From contig NZ_JAMDLI010000006.1 in assembly GCF_023721815.1 (NCBI RefSeq), positions 186,001-250,000 on the forward strand: a DNA stretch of 64,000 bases, written 5' to 3'. Shown here one piece after another: positions 42,157 to 53,620 of the stretch. This DNA comes from Pleomorphomonas sp. JP5. GTDB taxonomy: Bacteria > Pseudomonadota > Alphaproteobacteria > Rhizobiales > Pleomorphomonadaceae. A program made the position numbers and the translations under genes. Within the stretch, counting starts at the first letter, position 1. Every line of letters starts with the position of its first letter. Under the pieces are notes generated by a model. That model ran no database searches and had not been told where the DNA came from. It saw only the letters and a program-made list of their open reading frames with translations.

Positions 42157-44786
42157 TAGGCGACTGTGCGGAAGCGCTGTTCGACAGCCGCGAACTCGTG
42201 AGCATGGCCAAGGCCGTGCTCTCGAACCTCGATCTCGTCCGTTGCTTGGAGTCCGAGAGGTCGTCGAAACAACCAGCCGATCAACACCTGAAAACTCTTT
42301 GGCGGAACTACGAAAGACGCGACGCCATCAGGTCGGTCCACGCCAGTGGGAGATTTCTCCGTTACCGCAACCTCAACCCGACACTGACCGACGAGGCCCT
42401 GGAAACCCGTATCACCTGGACTGTTCGACGGCTGCACGATGACCCGCCCAGGGACCGGAAATGGCTTCTTGACGATCCGAGCCGCTGTTTGCTGCCGCTC
42501 CTGACCAGGATTGGCGAGACGTTCCTCTGCGAAGGTCGCGACGGTTCTCTTCGGGTCCGCTCGGCATTGCTGGCCGAATGGCAGGATCTGATCCTCGTTG
42601 TGCCGCCGATGCTGGTTACCGCCGCATGGATGGCGGCGCGCCGGACCGAATCTGACAAAGATCGCCAGTCTCGATCGTCAATCAAGAAACTCCAGGAGAA
42701 GGTTCAGAGCTGGCTGTGCGACAGTACCCTCCCGGTTGATGACGACCCCTTCCTGGACCAACTCTGCAAGTCAGAGGGGCTTGATGAAACCCACATGCAT
42801 CTCAACGGCACAACGGAGGCCGACAAAATATGGATCGACGCCCTTCAGCGCCCTGACAAGGTTGTCGGGGAACTCGTGAGAAAGTCGAGCAGAAAAGAAG
42901 GGGGACTGCATACAGCCATAGGCAACGGGGTAGACAGGCTGCTGCGGCAGGAAGATCAACACCTTACTTCCAGGCTCCTCCGTATCAGGGTCGACCAGGC
43001 CATCACTCTCAAGAGTTTTCTGCTTGAACGGATATGGCAAGAGAGAGAGGAGAAGGCGGAGAAAGACACGACCAGCTTGTCGACCGATATGCGCTACAGC
43101 CGCGTCATCACTCAACGCTACAGGCGGAGCGGGATGACGAGAACGACATCTGAATCACTCCAGCTCATAGACATCATAGATCTAGTCAGTCGGGAGGATG
43201 GCCAAGAGATCAATGGGTTGGCTTTCTTCTGGTATGCGCTGATAAGAGCGCAGTTCTATCGTCTACTCGTTCAGCAAACCAACCAGGTCGGCTTCGATCA
43301 GTTCCAATATATAACGCTGAACGAGTTGCGCGAAGAGACCGAGAAGGACTACGCAGATCGCTTCCGTCAGATCGAACGCGGCGTTCAGGCTCCTGTCGAC
43401 TTTCTAGAAGGACGGTTTGCGCCAAAGAATACGCCCGCAGGAACCGCCAATCGTCTTCTGCAGGTGCTTCGCGGCTATCTTGTATTCTTGGACGAAGACG
43501 CCGAAAGCTCTCGACGCCCGCATTTGCACAAGCTGCAGACGAATCCCGAGAGTACCAAGTGCTCCTTGGCCGATACGATCAGGCAAGTTCGGCTGCTGGA
43601 GCAGGGCTCGGACGAGATCCCTGCCAGCAAACGCCGACTGCGGCTGGGCCTTGTTGCCCATTTCATCAAGCAAACCAACCTGAAAGAGCGAGAGTGGTTC
43701 TACAGTGGCAACAAGCCGCCGCTGGTTTGCAGGGATGCAACAGTAAGACGAGAGGTCGACAAGGCGGCCCGCGCTCTGGTAGCGCTGATGAGACGCACGG
43801 TCGGACTTTCCGAACTGATACGAGGCGTCGATGCCGCCAGCAACGAGCGACACGCCGGCCCCGAAGTCTTCGCGCAAATATTCCGGAGAATGCGGCGTGC
43901 AGGCGTGCAATGCTTCACGTATCACGCCGGGGAAGATTTCATTCACCTTGCATCAGGTCTACGGGCCATCTCGGAAGCCGTTCATTTCCTGGGCTTATCC
44001 GCTGGCTGCCGCATAGGCCACGGAACGGCCGCAGGGCTTTTGCCGGAACGTTGGTGGGCCGCGCAAGGCGGTGCTGTCGTCCAGCCACTCGAAGATCGTC
44101 TTGATGATCTTGTCTTCGTTTGGGGTGTGTTGGTGCAGAGGTCCATTCTCACCGATCGTATCCCCCTTCTGGAGGCCGAGATCCGACGGTTGGCGATGCA
44201 AATCTGGAAAGATCCGGCCATCACGCCCGAAATCCTGCACCGCGCATGGCAGCTCCGGCATCTCGACCCGATCACACGAACATACGGGAAGTATGACGTT
44301 GACCCCGACAGAAACGAAGAAATCAAGTTGTTCCGCGCCAGTGAAAAGAGGAATCCGGATGCGCATGCCCAGTTTCTTCGGCGCCATGGTGTCGGCGTCG
44401 ACGGCGACACTTTAAGACGTGCGGACCAACCAATACTGATAGAGCAGAAATCGGACGTATTGACGCCCAACATACTTGAGGCTGTCCAATCATATGTCCT
44501 GGAACTGCTTCAAAAGCGGAATATTGGTATTGAAACGCTGCCCAGCAGCAATGTCCGGATCAGCATTCATCAGTGCTATGAAGATCATCACGCCATCCGC
44601 TGGTTAGCGCATGACAAGACCCCTTGCCCGCCCTCGGTGCTCATCGGGTCGGATGATCCGGGCATCTTTGCGACCAACCTGCGCATGGAATACGCCCACA
44701 TGAAGCGGGCCTTGCGGGCGGCAGGCGCAAACGCCGACGCGGAGCTACGTGAACTGTCCAGCGCAGCCAAAAGATATCGATTCTGA
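42153..44786 (+). CDS. rdrB: RADAR system adenosine deaminase RdrB
   Basis: An 877-residue protein with a split adenosine deaminase domain. HMHLNG at residues 214-219 is the first metal motif. HAGED at 591-595 holds the catalytic Glu, and GHG at 622-624 is the following metal His region. The long insertion between the first two motifs is characteristic of RdrB. It converts adenosine or ATP to inosine forms. It is translationally coupled to rdrA by an ATGA overlap. All visible active-site motifs are intact. No accessory rdrC or rdrD is recognised. Confidence 0.92.
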   Translation: MIGDCAEALFDSRELVSMAKAVLSNLDLVRCLESERSSKQPADQHLKTLWRNYERRDAIRSVHASGRFLRYRNLNPTLTDEALETRITWTVRRLHDDPPRDRKWLLDDPSRCLLPLLTRIGETFLCEGRDGSLRVRSALLAEWQDLILVVPPMLVTAAWMAARRTESDKDRQSRSSIKKLQEKVQSWLCDSTLPVDDDPFLDQLCKSEGLDETHMHLNGTTEADKIWIDALQRPDKVVGELVRKSSRKEGGLHTAIGNGVDRLLRQEDQHLTSRLLRIRVDQAITLKSFLLERIWQEREEKAEKDTTSLSTDMRYSRVITQRYRRSGMTRTTSESLQLIDIIDLVSREDGQEINGLAFFWYALIRAQFYRLLVQQTNQVGFDQFQYITLNELREETEKDYADRFRQIERGVQAPVDFLEGRFAPKNTPAGTANRLLQVLRGYLVFLDEDAESSRRPHLHKLQTNPESTKCSLADTIRQVRLLEQGSDEIPASKRRLRLGLVAHFIKQTNLKEREWFYSGNKPPLVCRDATVRREVDKAARALVALMRRTVGLSELIRGVDAASNERHAGPEVFAQIFRRMRRAGVQCFTYHAGEDFIHLASGLRAISEAVHFLGLSAGCRIGHGTAAGLLPERWWAAQGGAVVQPLEDRLDDLVFVWGVLVQRSILTDRIPLLEAEIRRLAMQIWKDPAITPEILHRAWQLRHLDPITRTYGKYDVDPDRNEEIKLFRASEKRNPDAHAQFLRRHGVGVDGDTLRRADQPILIEQKSDVLTPNILEAVQSYVLELLQKRNIGIETLPSSNVRISIHQCYEDHHAIRWLAHDKTPCPPSVLIGSDDPGIFATNLRMEYAHMKRALRAAGANADAELRELSSAAKRYRF

Positions 44787-44803
44787 CGACAGTGAGGACG
44801 CTG

Positions 44804-44853
44804 CTCCGGGGAGTGCCGCCTCGCATTTGACTCCTCCGGGGAGGCATAAAGCG
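44804..44853. repeat. Intergenic repeat after rdrB, pairs with 46114-46163
   Basis: CTCCGGGGAG, CCGCCTCGCAT and a G/C-rich arm before ATAAAGCGG recur in the same order at 46114-46163. It also contains CTCCTCCGGGGAG, a hairpin that may terminate rdrB and the facing VOC gene. Confidence 0.65.
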
Positions 44854-44878
44854 GTAGGCTCTTGCCTCCCCCCGAGGA

Positions 44879-45259
44879 TCAACTGACGTTCGTAGTGTCG
44901 GTGGCGCAGACGCGCAGGCGGTGCCCATCGGGATCGGCGGCCACGAAGGTGTAGCCGAAATCGAGCGTCGTCGGTTTCAGCACCATCTCGACACCCTTGG
45001 CCGTCCAGTCGGCATGGAGCCGGTCGACGTCTTCCTTGGTGGCGTTGCTGAACGACAGCTCGAAGCCGCCGACGGATGGCTGCGGCTTGGGGTCGATCGC
45101 GTGCCTGGACTGCAGGCCGACGACGAAGTTGTCGGAAAGGGCGAACACCGAAAAGTCCTGGTACGTCGCGACCGGATCGGCCTTCAGTATGTCGCGGTAG
45201 AAGGCGGTGCTGCGATCGACATCGTCGACATAGAGTATAAGGCTGTTGGCGCGAAACAT
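44879..45259 (-). CDS. VOC-superfamily (glyoxalase/bleomycin-resistance-fold) protein
   Basis: A 126-residue single VOC domain. NSLILYVDDVDRSTAFYRDI opens the fold, and FTFVAADPDGHRLRVCA-type strands end it (seen as GYTFVAADPDGHRLRV). Possible metal ligands include Glu in GGFELSFSN. It may be a dioxygenase, glyoxalase-like or antibiotic-binding protein. AGGA lies before the start. It is divergent from the YafY-type regulator, which probably controls it. Confidence 0.8.
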   Translation of the reverse strand: MFRANSLILYVDDVDRSTAFYRDILKADPVATYQDFSVFALSDNFVVGLQSRHAIDPKPQPSVGGFELSFSNATKEDVDRLHADWTAKGVEMVLKPTTLDFGYTFVAADPDGHRLRVCATDTTNVS

Positions 45260-45369
45260 CGGTTGTCCTCGTCTTGAAAAGACAGGCGGAATGCCTGTGG
45301 AACCGAGGCGCAATATCCTCTAGCCTTACTGACAAAAGCCGGCAGTAAGTGGCCTGTAGGAATTCCAAG

Positions 45370-46086
45370 ATGGCACGAAGCGACCGACTCCTGCGCCTGT
45401 TGCAGGCACTGCGCACCCTGCCCAGTCCGGTGACCGCCACTCGCCTCGCGGAAGAGACGGAGGTATCGGTCAGGACCATCTATCGCGACATCGACAGCCT
45501 GAGGGCGGCCGGCGCCACCATCGATGGCGCCACCGGCTTCGGTTACCATCTGGTGGAAGACATGGCCCTGCCGCCCCAGATGTTCAGCCGGATCGAGATC
45601 GAGGCGCTGGTGCTCGGGCTCGAAGAGGTCAAGCACGTCGGCGACCCCGAGCTGGCGCGGGCCGCCGAGGCGGTGTTCTCCAAGATCACGGCGATGCTGC
45701 CCGAGCGGCTGCAACTGCAGGCCGCCCACGCCGTCAATGGCATCTACCGGCCCACCGCCCCCGCCGCGCCTTCCATCGACATGGCCGCCCTTCGTTCGGC
45801 CTGCTGGCAGGAAGAGGCCGTGACCATTCGCTATACCGACGAAAAAGGGCGGACGAGCGAGCGCGAGATCTGGCCGCTGTCGATCACCTATCTGGACAAG
45901 GCGCTGATACTGATAGCGAAATGTTGCAGCCGCAACGCCTTCCGCCGCTTCCGGGTGGACCGCATCGGCGAGCTTCGCCCCACCGGCCGCAGCTTTCGCC
46001 CGCACCGGGTGGCGCTGCTCAGGGCGTTCGTCGCCGAGGCAAAGGCCGAACAACCCCGCCAGCCGTCCACCCTCGAGGGCAACTGA
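45370..46086 (+). CDS. YafY-family WYL-domain transcriptional regulator
   Basis: A 238-residue regulator. The N-terminal HTH contains SDRLLRLLQALRTLP and EVSVRTIYRDIDSLRAAGA. The WYL domain begins around residue 140, with EREIWPLSIT and FRRFRVDRIGELRPTG. WYL domains sense ligands, possibly nucleic-acid fragments. It is divergent from the VOC gene with a 110-bp gap, the usual YafY-VOC pairing. Confidence 0.87.
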   Translation: MARSDRLLRLLQALRTLPSPVTATRLAEETEVSVRTIYRDIDSLRAAGATIDGATGFGYHLVEDMALPPQMFSRIEIEALVLGLEEVKHVGDPELARAAEAVFSKITAMLPERLQLQAAHAVNGIYRPTAPAAPSIDMAALRSACWQEEAVTIRYTDEKGRTSEREIWPLSITYLDKALILIAKCCSRNAFRRFRVDRIGELRPTGRSFRPHRVALLRAFVAEAKAEQPRQPSTLEGN

Positions 46087-46113
46087 CTTCCCCCAAGACG
46101 CCAGCGAGGCGGA

Positions 46114-46163
46114 CTCCGGGGGGAGATCCGCCTCGCATCCGACGCCGGGGGGCGTGATGCGCG
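46114..46163. repeat. Intergenic repeat after yafY-type gene, pairs with 44804-44853
   Basis: This is the second copy of the element after rdrB. Its upstream part folds as GAGGCGGA/TCCGCCTC (46106-46113 with the arm near 46126). The two copies bracket the VOC-YafY gene pair. Confidence 0.65.
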
Positions 46164-46310
46164 GTTGGGAAGCGACCGCGCGTTCTCCGGCAACGCGGGA
46201 GTTATCATCGCCGGAAAAGACAAGAGGCGGAGCGCATCCAGCCTCTGAAACCCTGATAATGTCTCGCCAACTATCCTCTCGAAACGATTCATTTTCAAGG
46301 CGGAACTCAA

Positions 46311-46347
46311 GCCGGGGAGATGGTTCCCCCCGGCGAGTGGCTTTTTT
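46311..46347 (+). terminator. Terminator-like hairpin with T run
   Basis: GCCGGGG (46311-46317) pairs with CCCCGGC (46328-46334), and six T follow at 46342-46347. It would stop plus-strand transcription before the convergent beta-glucosidase gene. Confidence 0.6.
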
Positions 46348-46357
46348 GTCAGACTAA

Positions 46358-48730
46358 TCAGGCGACGGAGACGGAGCTCTCCATCTTCCAGTTCTTCGGC
46401 AGCTTGCGCGTCGCCCCGGTCACCACGACCTTGGCGCGCTGGCGGATGTCGGCGCTGGAGGCGCCGAGCTGCAGCTCGTGCTCGCCCGGCTCAACGACGC
46501 GGTAGCCCTCGGGGCCGGTGAAGCAGAGCATGTCGACCGGCACGGTGAAGGTCACCGTCTTGGTCTCACCCGCCTCAAGCTCGACGCGGCCGAAGGCCTT
46601 CAGCTCCTTGACCGGCCGCACCACCGAGGCGAGGCAGTCGCGGATGTAGAGCTGCGGCACGGCGACGCCCTTGCGGCTGCCGGTGTTCTTCACCTTGAAG
46701 CTGACGACGATCTCGCCCGTCTCAACGTCAACCGTATCCGACTTCAGCTTCAGGTCCTCGAACTCGAAGCTGGTGTAGGAAAGACCGTGGCCGAAGGGAT
46801 ACTGGCTACCGAAGTGGCGGGCGATCGGCGTGCCCGAGCTCTTGAGCTTGTGGTTGTAGAAGTAGGGCGCGGCGCCGACGCTCTTCGGCACCGACAGCGT
46901 CAGGCGACCCGACGGCTCCACCTTGCCGGTGAGCACGTCATGGAGTGCGTTGCCGCCTTCCTGGCCGGCGAAGAAGGTCCACACCTGGGCGGCCACCTTG
47001 TCTTCGAGACCGCCGAGATTGTACTGGCGACCGGCCGACACCACGACCACGACAGGCGTGCCGGTGGCGACGACGGCTTCGAGCAGCTTCTGCTGCACGC
47101 CCGGCAGTTCCAGCGTGTCGGCATCCGAGCCCTCGCCCACCGTGCCGGTCTGGAAGATGCCCGAGAGGTCGCCGACGCAGACGATGGCGACGTCGGCCGC
47201 CTTGGCCGCCTCGACGGCGTCCGCGATCATGTCGGTGCGCGTCGACACCGACGAGACCTGCGTGACCACCGACGAGTCGTCGACATCGCCGGGGAACACC
47301 GGCGCGCCGGACTTGCGCTCGTCGAGGATGTTGCAGCCGCGAGCGTAGATCACGTTGGCGTTGCCGGCGGCGGCCTGGAAGGCGGCGCGCGGCGTCACCA
47401 CCGTGGCGGCGCTCTCGTTGGCGTCCGACAGGATCAGGTGGACCGGGAAGGAATAGTCGCCGAGAAGGGCCAGCGGATCGTCGGCCGCCGGACCGATCAT
47501 CGCCACCTTCTTCTCGGGGGCGAGCGGCAGGATGCCGTTGTTGGACAGGATGGTCACCGACTGCTCGGCCACCTTGCGGGCGACGGAGATCGCCTCGGGG
47601 CTCTGGAGCCGGATGGCCGTATCGTCGGCATAGGGCTTCTCGAAGATGCCCAAGCGGAACTTCTCGGTCAGCACGCGGGAAACGATCTCGTCGATCTTCT
47701 CGACGGTGATCAGGCCGCGCTCAAGGGCCTCGCTGAGATGCGTGGCGCAGTCCTCGCCCGGCAGCTCCTGGTCGAGGCCGGCGTTGAAGCTGAGAGCCGC
47801 CGCCTCGGCCTGGTTGGAGGCAATGCCGTGGTGCTGGTAGAGCAGGCTGACGCCGATGTAGTCGGCGACGACGAGGCCGTCGAAGCCCCAATCCTCGCGC
47901 AGCACCTTGGTCAGAAGGTGCTTGGAGGCATGGCTCGGCTCGTTGTCGATGTCATGGTAGGCCGGCATCACCGAGCCGGCGTTGGCCTGCTTGACGGCCA
48001 TTTCGAACGGCAGCAGGAAGATGTCGTTCAGCTCGCGCCAGCCGAGATGGATCGGCGCGTGGTTGCGGCCGCCCTCGGAGAAGGAGTGGCCGACGTAGTG
48101 CTTCAGCGTGGCGAGGAAGTCGCGCTTGGGGCCCTGCATGCCGCGCACGTAGCGGGTGGCCATGACGCCGACGAGATAGGGATCCTCGCCGAAGGTCTCC
48201 TCGGTGCGGCCCCAGCGGGCGTCGCGGGCGACGTCGAGCACCGGCGCGAGGCCCTGGTGGCCGCCGAGAGCACGCACTTCCCCACCGATGATCTTGCCGA
48301 CCTCTTCGATCAGCTCGGGATTGAAGGTGGCGCCATAAGCGAGCGACGACGGGAACAGCGTGGCGCCGCGCGCCATCATGCCGGAGAGGCATTCCTCGTG
48401 GCTGATGGCGGGAATGCCGAGGCGGGTTTCCTCGACCAGGAACTTCTGCAGGCTGTTGAGGGCGCGGACGCCCTCGGCCGGGTCGACCGAACGGGTACCG
48501 AGCGGACGGGTGATCTGCCCCAGGCCCTTCTTCAGCATGTCGGTCAGCGTCGTCTCGTCGGACTGGCCGATGAAGGCGTCCTCGGTGCGGGGGCGATGCT
48601 TGCCGTGCTCGTCCAGCACCAGCCACATGGCGTGCATCTGGGCGATCTTCTCGTCGATGGTCATGCGGCCAAGGAGGTCGGCGACACGATCGGCGATCGG
48701 CTTGCTGGGGTCTTTGTAAACGAGGGTCAT
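46358..48730 (-). CDS. bglX: Glycoside hydrolase family 3 beta-glucosidase
   Basis: A 790-residue enzyme without a signal peptide, so probably cytosolic. The GH3 N-terminal barrel contains RWGRTEETFGEDPYL, and KHYVGHSFSEGGRNH is the family KHF-type motif. GLVVADYIGV places the catalytic Asp where most members have SDW. The alpha/beta sandwich and a fibronectin-III-like C-terminal domain (FGHGLSYTSFEF) follow. It should hydrolyse beta-glucosides or xylosides imported by the ABC transporter upstream. It is the last gene of that operon. Confidence 0.9.
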   Translation of the reverse strand: MTLVYKDPSKPIADRVADLLGRMTIDEKIAQMHAMWLVLDEHGKHRPRTEDAFIGQSDETTLTDMLKKGLGQITRPLGTRSVDPAEGVRALNSLQKFLVEETRLGIPAISHEECLSGMMARGATLFPSSLAYGATFNPELIEEVGKIIGGEVRALGGHQGLAPVLDVARDARWGRTEETFGEDPYLVGVMATRYVRGMQGPKRDFLATLKHYVGHSFSEGGRNHAPIHLGWRELNDIFLLPFEMAVKQANAGSVMPAYHDIDNEPSHASKHLLTKVLREDWGFDGLVVADYIGVSLLYQHHGIASNQAEAAALSFNAGLDQELPGEDCATHLSEALERGLITVEKIDEIVSRVLTEKFRLGIFEKPYADDTAIRLQSPEAISVARKVAEQSVTILSNNGILPLAPEKKVAMIGPAADDPLALLGDYSFPVHLILSDANESAATVVTPRAAFQAAAGNANVIYARGCNILDERKSGAPVFPGDVDDSSVVTQVSSVSTRTDMIADAVEAAKAADVAIVCVGDLSGIFQTGTVGEGSDADTLELPGVQQKLLEAVVATGTPVVVVVSAGRQYNLGGLEDKVAAQVWTFFAGQEGGNALHDVLTGKVEPSGRLTLSVPKSVGAAPYFYNHKLKSSGTPIARHFGSQYPFGHGLSYTSFEFEDLKLKSDTVDVETGEIVVSFKVKNTGSRKGVAVPQLYIRDCLASVVRPVKELKAFGRVELEAGETKTVTFTVPVDMLCFTGPEGYRVVEPGEHELQLGASSADIRQRAKVVVTGATRKLPKNWKMESSVSVA

Positions 48731-48778
48731 GATGAACACTTCGCGGCCCAAAGGCCGTCCTGCTGGAAATCCGGAAAA

Positions 48779-48822
48779 GCAATTTCAGCAAAAGTGGGAA
48801 CCGGTTTTGCGTCCGAAATTGC
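48779..48822. repeat. Dispersed palindromic repeat, copy between ugpC-type gene and bglX
   Basis: Outer arms GCAATTTC/GAAATTGC and inner arms GCAAAA/TTTTGC surround GTGGGAACCGG. It is the inverse orientation of the 35-kb copies. Its outer arms differ from theirs at matching positions on both sides, so pairing is conserved. Confidence 0.85.
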
Positions 48823-48841
48823 GGGGGAATGCTCTACGGGA

Positions 48842-49969
<1,128 letters not shown>

Positions 49970-49988
49970 GGTATGCGTCTCCGAAGCC

Positions 49989-50828
<840 letters not shown>

Positions 50829-50830
50829 GG

Positions 50831-51757
50831 TCAGACCTCCGTCTCGTAGCGCTTGGACAGGCGCATCAGCACCGAGGCGATCAGGATGACGACGATGAAC
50901 ATGCCCGAGGCCACCGTGCTGCCATAGCCCAGCTGGAACGAGGAAAAGACGTTGCGATACATGTAGGTGGCCATCAGCTCGGAAGCGCCCTCCGGTCCGC
51001 CGCCGGTCATCACGTAGATGAGGTCGAAGTAGCGCAAGGCGCCGATGACGGAGAGGACGATGGCGGTGCGAAGCGTACCCTTGAGGTGCGGCAGCTTCAT
51101 CTTCCAGAAGATGGTGGCCTCAGAGGCGCCGTCGAGCTTGGCGGCCTCCGAGATGTCGGCCGGGAAGGACGCGAGGCCGGCCATGAACAGCACCATGTAG
51201 AAGGGGATGTACTGCCAGCAGACGACGGCGATCACCGCGCCGAGCGCGAAGCGCGTGTCGCCGAGCCAGTCCTGGGCGAGATAGCCGAGGCCGACGAAGT
51301 CGAGCAGCGCGTTGAGGGGGCCGAAGGTGACGTCGTAGAAGTATTTGAACAGGACGCCGAGGGCGACCGACGACATCAGGAGCGGCAGGAAGTAGAGGAT
51401 CTTGAGGATGCGCGAGCCCTTGCCCGCGTTGTCGAGAACCACCGCCAGCACGAGGGCGATCGGCATCTGCACCAGAACCGAGAAGAAGGCGAGCAGGATG
51501 TTGTTCCAGGCCGCTTCCCAGAACAGCGCGTCGGTCGCAAGCTTCTTCCAGTTGTCGAGCCCGACGAAGCGGGCATCGGAGCCGAGGCCGTTCCAGTCGA
51601 ACAGCGACAGGCGGAAGCTGTCGACGAGCGGATAGAGAAGGTAGACGGCGAGCAGCAGGACGGCCGGTGCCAGAAAGATGGCCGGCGCGAAGGTCTTGAG
51701 AGACAAAGCCGTCCCTCCCGCACCGCCATCGGCGGGGCGCGTCGAAATGTCGGTCAC
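50831..51757 (-). CDS. Sugar ABC transporter permease (MalF type)
   Basis: A 308-residue inner-membrane subunit with six predicted helices after a short cytosolic tail. The EAA loop is [20 protein letters not shown]. The start chosen is GTG 51757, with GGAGGAT 7 nt ahead; longer frames run into the intercistronic region. It forms the channel with the MalG-type partner. Its gene follows the binding-protein gene after a 263-bp gap with a stable hairpin. Confidence 0.9.
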   Translation of the reverse strand: MTDISTRPADGGAGGTALSLKTFAPAIFLAPAVLLLAVYLLYPLVDSFRLSLFDWNGLGSDARFVGLDNWKKLATDALFWEAAWNNILLAFFSVLVQMPIALVLAVVLDNAGKGSRILKILYFLPLLMSSVALGVLFKYFYDVTFGPLNALLDFVGLGYLAQDWLGDTRFALGAVIAVVCWQYIPFYMVLFMAGLASFPADISEAAKLDGASEATIFWKMKLPHLKGTLRTAIVLSVIGALRYFDLIYVMTGGGPEGASELMATYMYRNVFSSFQLGYGSTVASGMFIVVILIASVLMRLSKRYETEV

Positions 51758-51974
51758 GGTGGAGATCCTCCGTCCACGGTCCTTGGGGCCCGGTTCCCAT
51801 CGGCTGTCGGGTCGGGCTCTTAGGGGCCGGCTCGAAATTCGCTGGGGCGAGGCAGATGGCGATGATTTCGAGAACCGGAGCGGAGCGGACTTAAGGTCCG
51901 TGAGCACCGGAAGCACAGAAATCGAAGCTAGATGTCCGCTCCAGTAGAGTTTCGAGTTGGGCCCTCACGTTTGC

Positions 51975-52004
51975 GCCCCGCCGGCGGCGAACCGTCGACG
52001 GGGC
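51975..52004 (-). terminator. Intercistronic hairpin after the binding-protein gene
   Basis: GCCCCG and CGGGGC form the base of a stem continued by CGGCG/CGTCG with one mismatch between the two segments. Such stems often stabilise the abundant binding-protein mRNA and reduce expression of downstream permeases. The 263-bp gap holds no gene. Confidence 0.6.
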
Positions 52005-52020
52005 TGTTCTCAGGAGGAGT

Positions 52021-53307
52021 TTACTTCAGTTCCGCCTTGGCAGCGGCCTCGAATTCCTCGGCCACCTGCTCGGGCGTCTTGGACAGGCCGAACAGCGCCT
52101 GCGAGGTGTCCTTGTGCAGCTCGCCGAGCTTCGGCGGCAGCTCCTGGTCCCACCAGAGCTGCACGCTCTTGGCATTGGTGACCAGCTTGGAGACTTCCTG
52201 CAGGAAGGGGTTGTCGATCTTGAGGTTCTTGATCGGCGGCATGCGCGAGTCGGCCACGCGGCCGGCAGCGGCGGTGTCGTCGGTCAGGAACTTGATCAGC
52301 TCCACGGCCTTGTCCTTCTCGGGGCAGGCCTTGGTGACGGAGATGAAGTTGTCACCGAGCGTGCCCAGGAGGTCGGACGGATCGCCCTTGCCACCGGGAA
52401 CCGACGGGAACGGGAAGAAGCCGAGCTTCTTGGCGAACTCGGGGTTCTCGTTGCCGATGGTCGAGGCTTCCCAGGTGCCCATCAGCTCCATGGCGGCCTT
52501 GCCGGTGTAGAGCAGGCGACGCGAACCGCCGACGTCATAGTCGAGGCCGTTGTAGCCCTTCTGGAAGGCGCCGAGATTGACCAGCTCCTGCAGGCGCTTG
52601 CCGGCTTCCACGAACACCGGATCGGCGAACGAGCCGCCATCCTTGCGCTGCGCGGCGTTGGCGAAGGCCTCGGGGCCGCCGATGCGGTCGACGAGGTAGC
52701 CGTAGTACATCGAGCCCGTCCACTTGTTCTTGTTGGCGAGCGCGAAGGGGGCGATGTCGTTCTTCTTGAGGACGTCGATCACCTGGAGCAGTTCGTCCCA
52801 GGTCTTCGGCGGCGTCAGGTTGAGCTTCTCGAACATCTCCTTGTTGTAGAAGACGACGGCGATGGCGGTGTTCTCGGCCGGCAGGCCATAGATCTTGCCG
52901 TCGACGGTGACGGCGCCGAAGCTGGCCGGCGCGAAGCGGTCCTTGAAGGCCGGATCCTTGTCGAGATACGGCGTCAGGTCGACCACCTGGTCGGCGGCGA
53001 CATACTCACGGAACGGACCGCCGCCCCAGGAGCTGAACACGCACGGCGGCTCATTGGCGCCGAAGGCGATCTTGATCTTGGTCTTGTAGGCATCGTTGAG
53101 GATATGGGTATCCTCGACCTTGTAGCCCGGATTGGCCTTCTCGAAGCGGTCGGCGGCGTCACGGATGACCTTGACCGCGCCTTCGGTGGTCTGAAGATCC
53201 CACACCGAGATGACCTTGTCGGCCGAATGCGCCGCGAACGGAACGACGGCCATCATGGCGGCGCCGCAAGCGAGCGCCGATAGTTTGGAAACGAGTTTAG
53301 AAGACAC
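52021..53307 (-). CDS. Sugar ABC transporter substrate-binding protein
   Basis: A 428-residue periplasmic protein. The signal peptide ends around AAHSA-DK. The mature part is an extracellular solute-binding protein family 1, with [20 protein letters not shown] and [22 protein letters not shown] 53307 is the start, with GGAGGAGAAG right before it. The neighbouring beta-glucosidase suggests cellobiose-like or other beta-glycoside ligands. It is the first and probably most expressed gene of the operon. Confidence 0.92.
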   Translation of the reverse strand: MSSKLVSKLSALACGAAMMAVVPFAAHSADKVISVWDLQTTEGAVKVIRDAADRFEKANPGYKVEDTHILNDAYKTKIKIAFGANEPPCVFSSWGGGPFREYVAADQVVDLTPYLDKDPAFKDRFAPASFGAVTVDGKIYGLPAENTAIAVVFYNKEMFEKLNLTPPKTWDELLQVIDVLKKNDIAPFALANKNKWTGSMYYGYLVDRIGGPEAFANAAQRKDGGSFADPVFVEAGKRLQELVNLGAFQKGYNGLDYDVGGSRRLLYTGKAAMELMGTWEASTIGNENPEFAKKLGFFPFPSVPGGKGDPSDLLGTLGDNFISVTKACPEKDKAVELIKFLTDDTAAAGRVADSRMPPIKNLKIDNPFLQEVSKLVTNAKSVQLWWDQELPPKLGELHKDTSQALFGLSKTPEQVAEEFEAAAKAELK

Positions 53308-53342
53308 CTTCTCCTCCCAGGATCACGTTGAGCCAGATACCC

Positions 53343-53386
53343 GCATCAGGTCCCCCGAAAACCGAAATCCACTTTTCGGCCGATGC
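53343..53386. repeat. Diverged member of the dispersed palindromic repeat family
   Basis: Outer arms GCATC/GATGC and inner arms CCGAAAA/TTTTCGG enclose CCGAAATCCAC, compared with CCGGTATCCAC in the other copies. It lies in the leader of the binding-protein gene. Confidence 0.65.
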
Positions 53387-53406
53387 TCTGGCAACGGGTG
53401 ACAGCC

Positions 53407-53460
53407 GAACGTTAGCGCTAACGTTCTGTCGCGTCAACTCTACCAGTTGCGCGTTGACGC
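53407..53460 (-). promoter_or_regulatory. Promoter of the sugar operon with overlapping LacI operator
   Basis: GAACGTTAGCGCTAACGTTC (53407-53426) is a perfect 20-bp palindrome. On the minus strand TTGACG (53432-53437) and TAACGT (53409-53414) form a -35/-10 pair 17 bp apart, so the operator covers the -10. A second dyad, GCGTCAAC/GTTGACGC (53431-53460), overlaps and flanks the -35. The palindrome has the central CG of LacI-family sites. Confidence 0.85.
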
Positions 53461-53620
53461 CGCGCCCTCGAAGGCTCTTGCTGGAGGGGTGTATCTCGTT
53501 GCCCACCACCCACGGTCGGCGGATTTCCGCGCCTTTTCAAGGCCGGAGGGCCATCGGCGCAGTTGACAGCCCGCAGGGCTTCGGACAAAGAGTTTCGAGG
53601 CCCGGAAACCATTCGACCAA

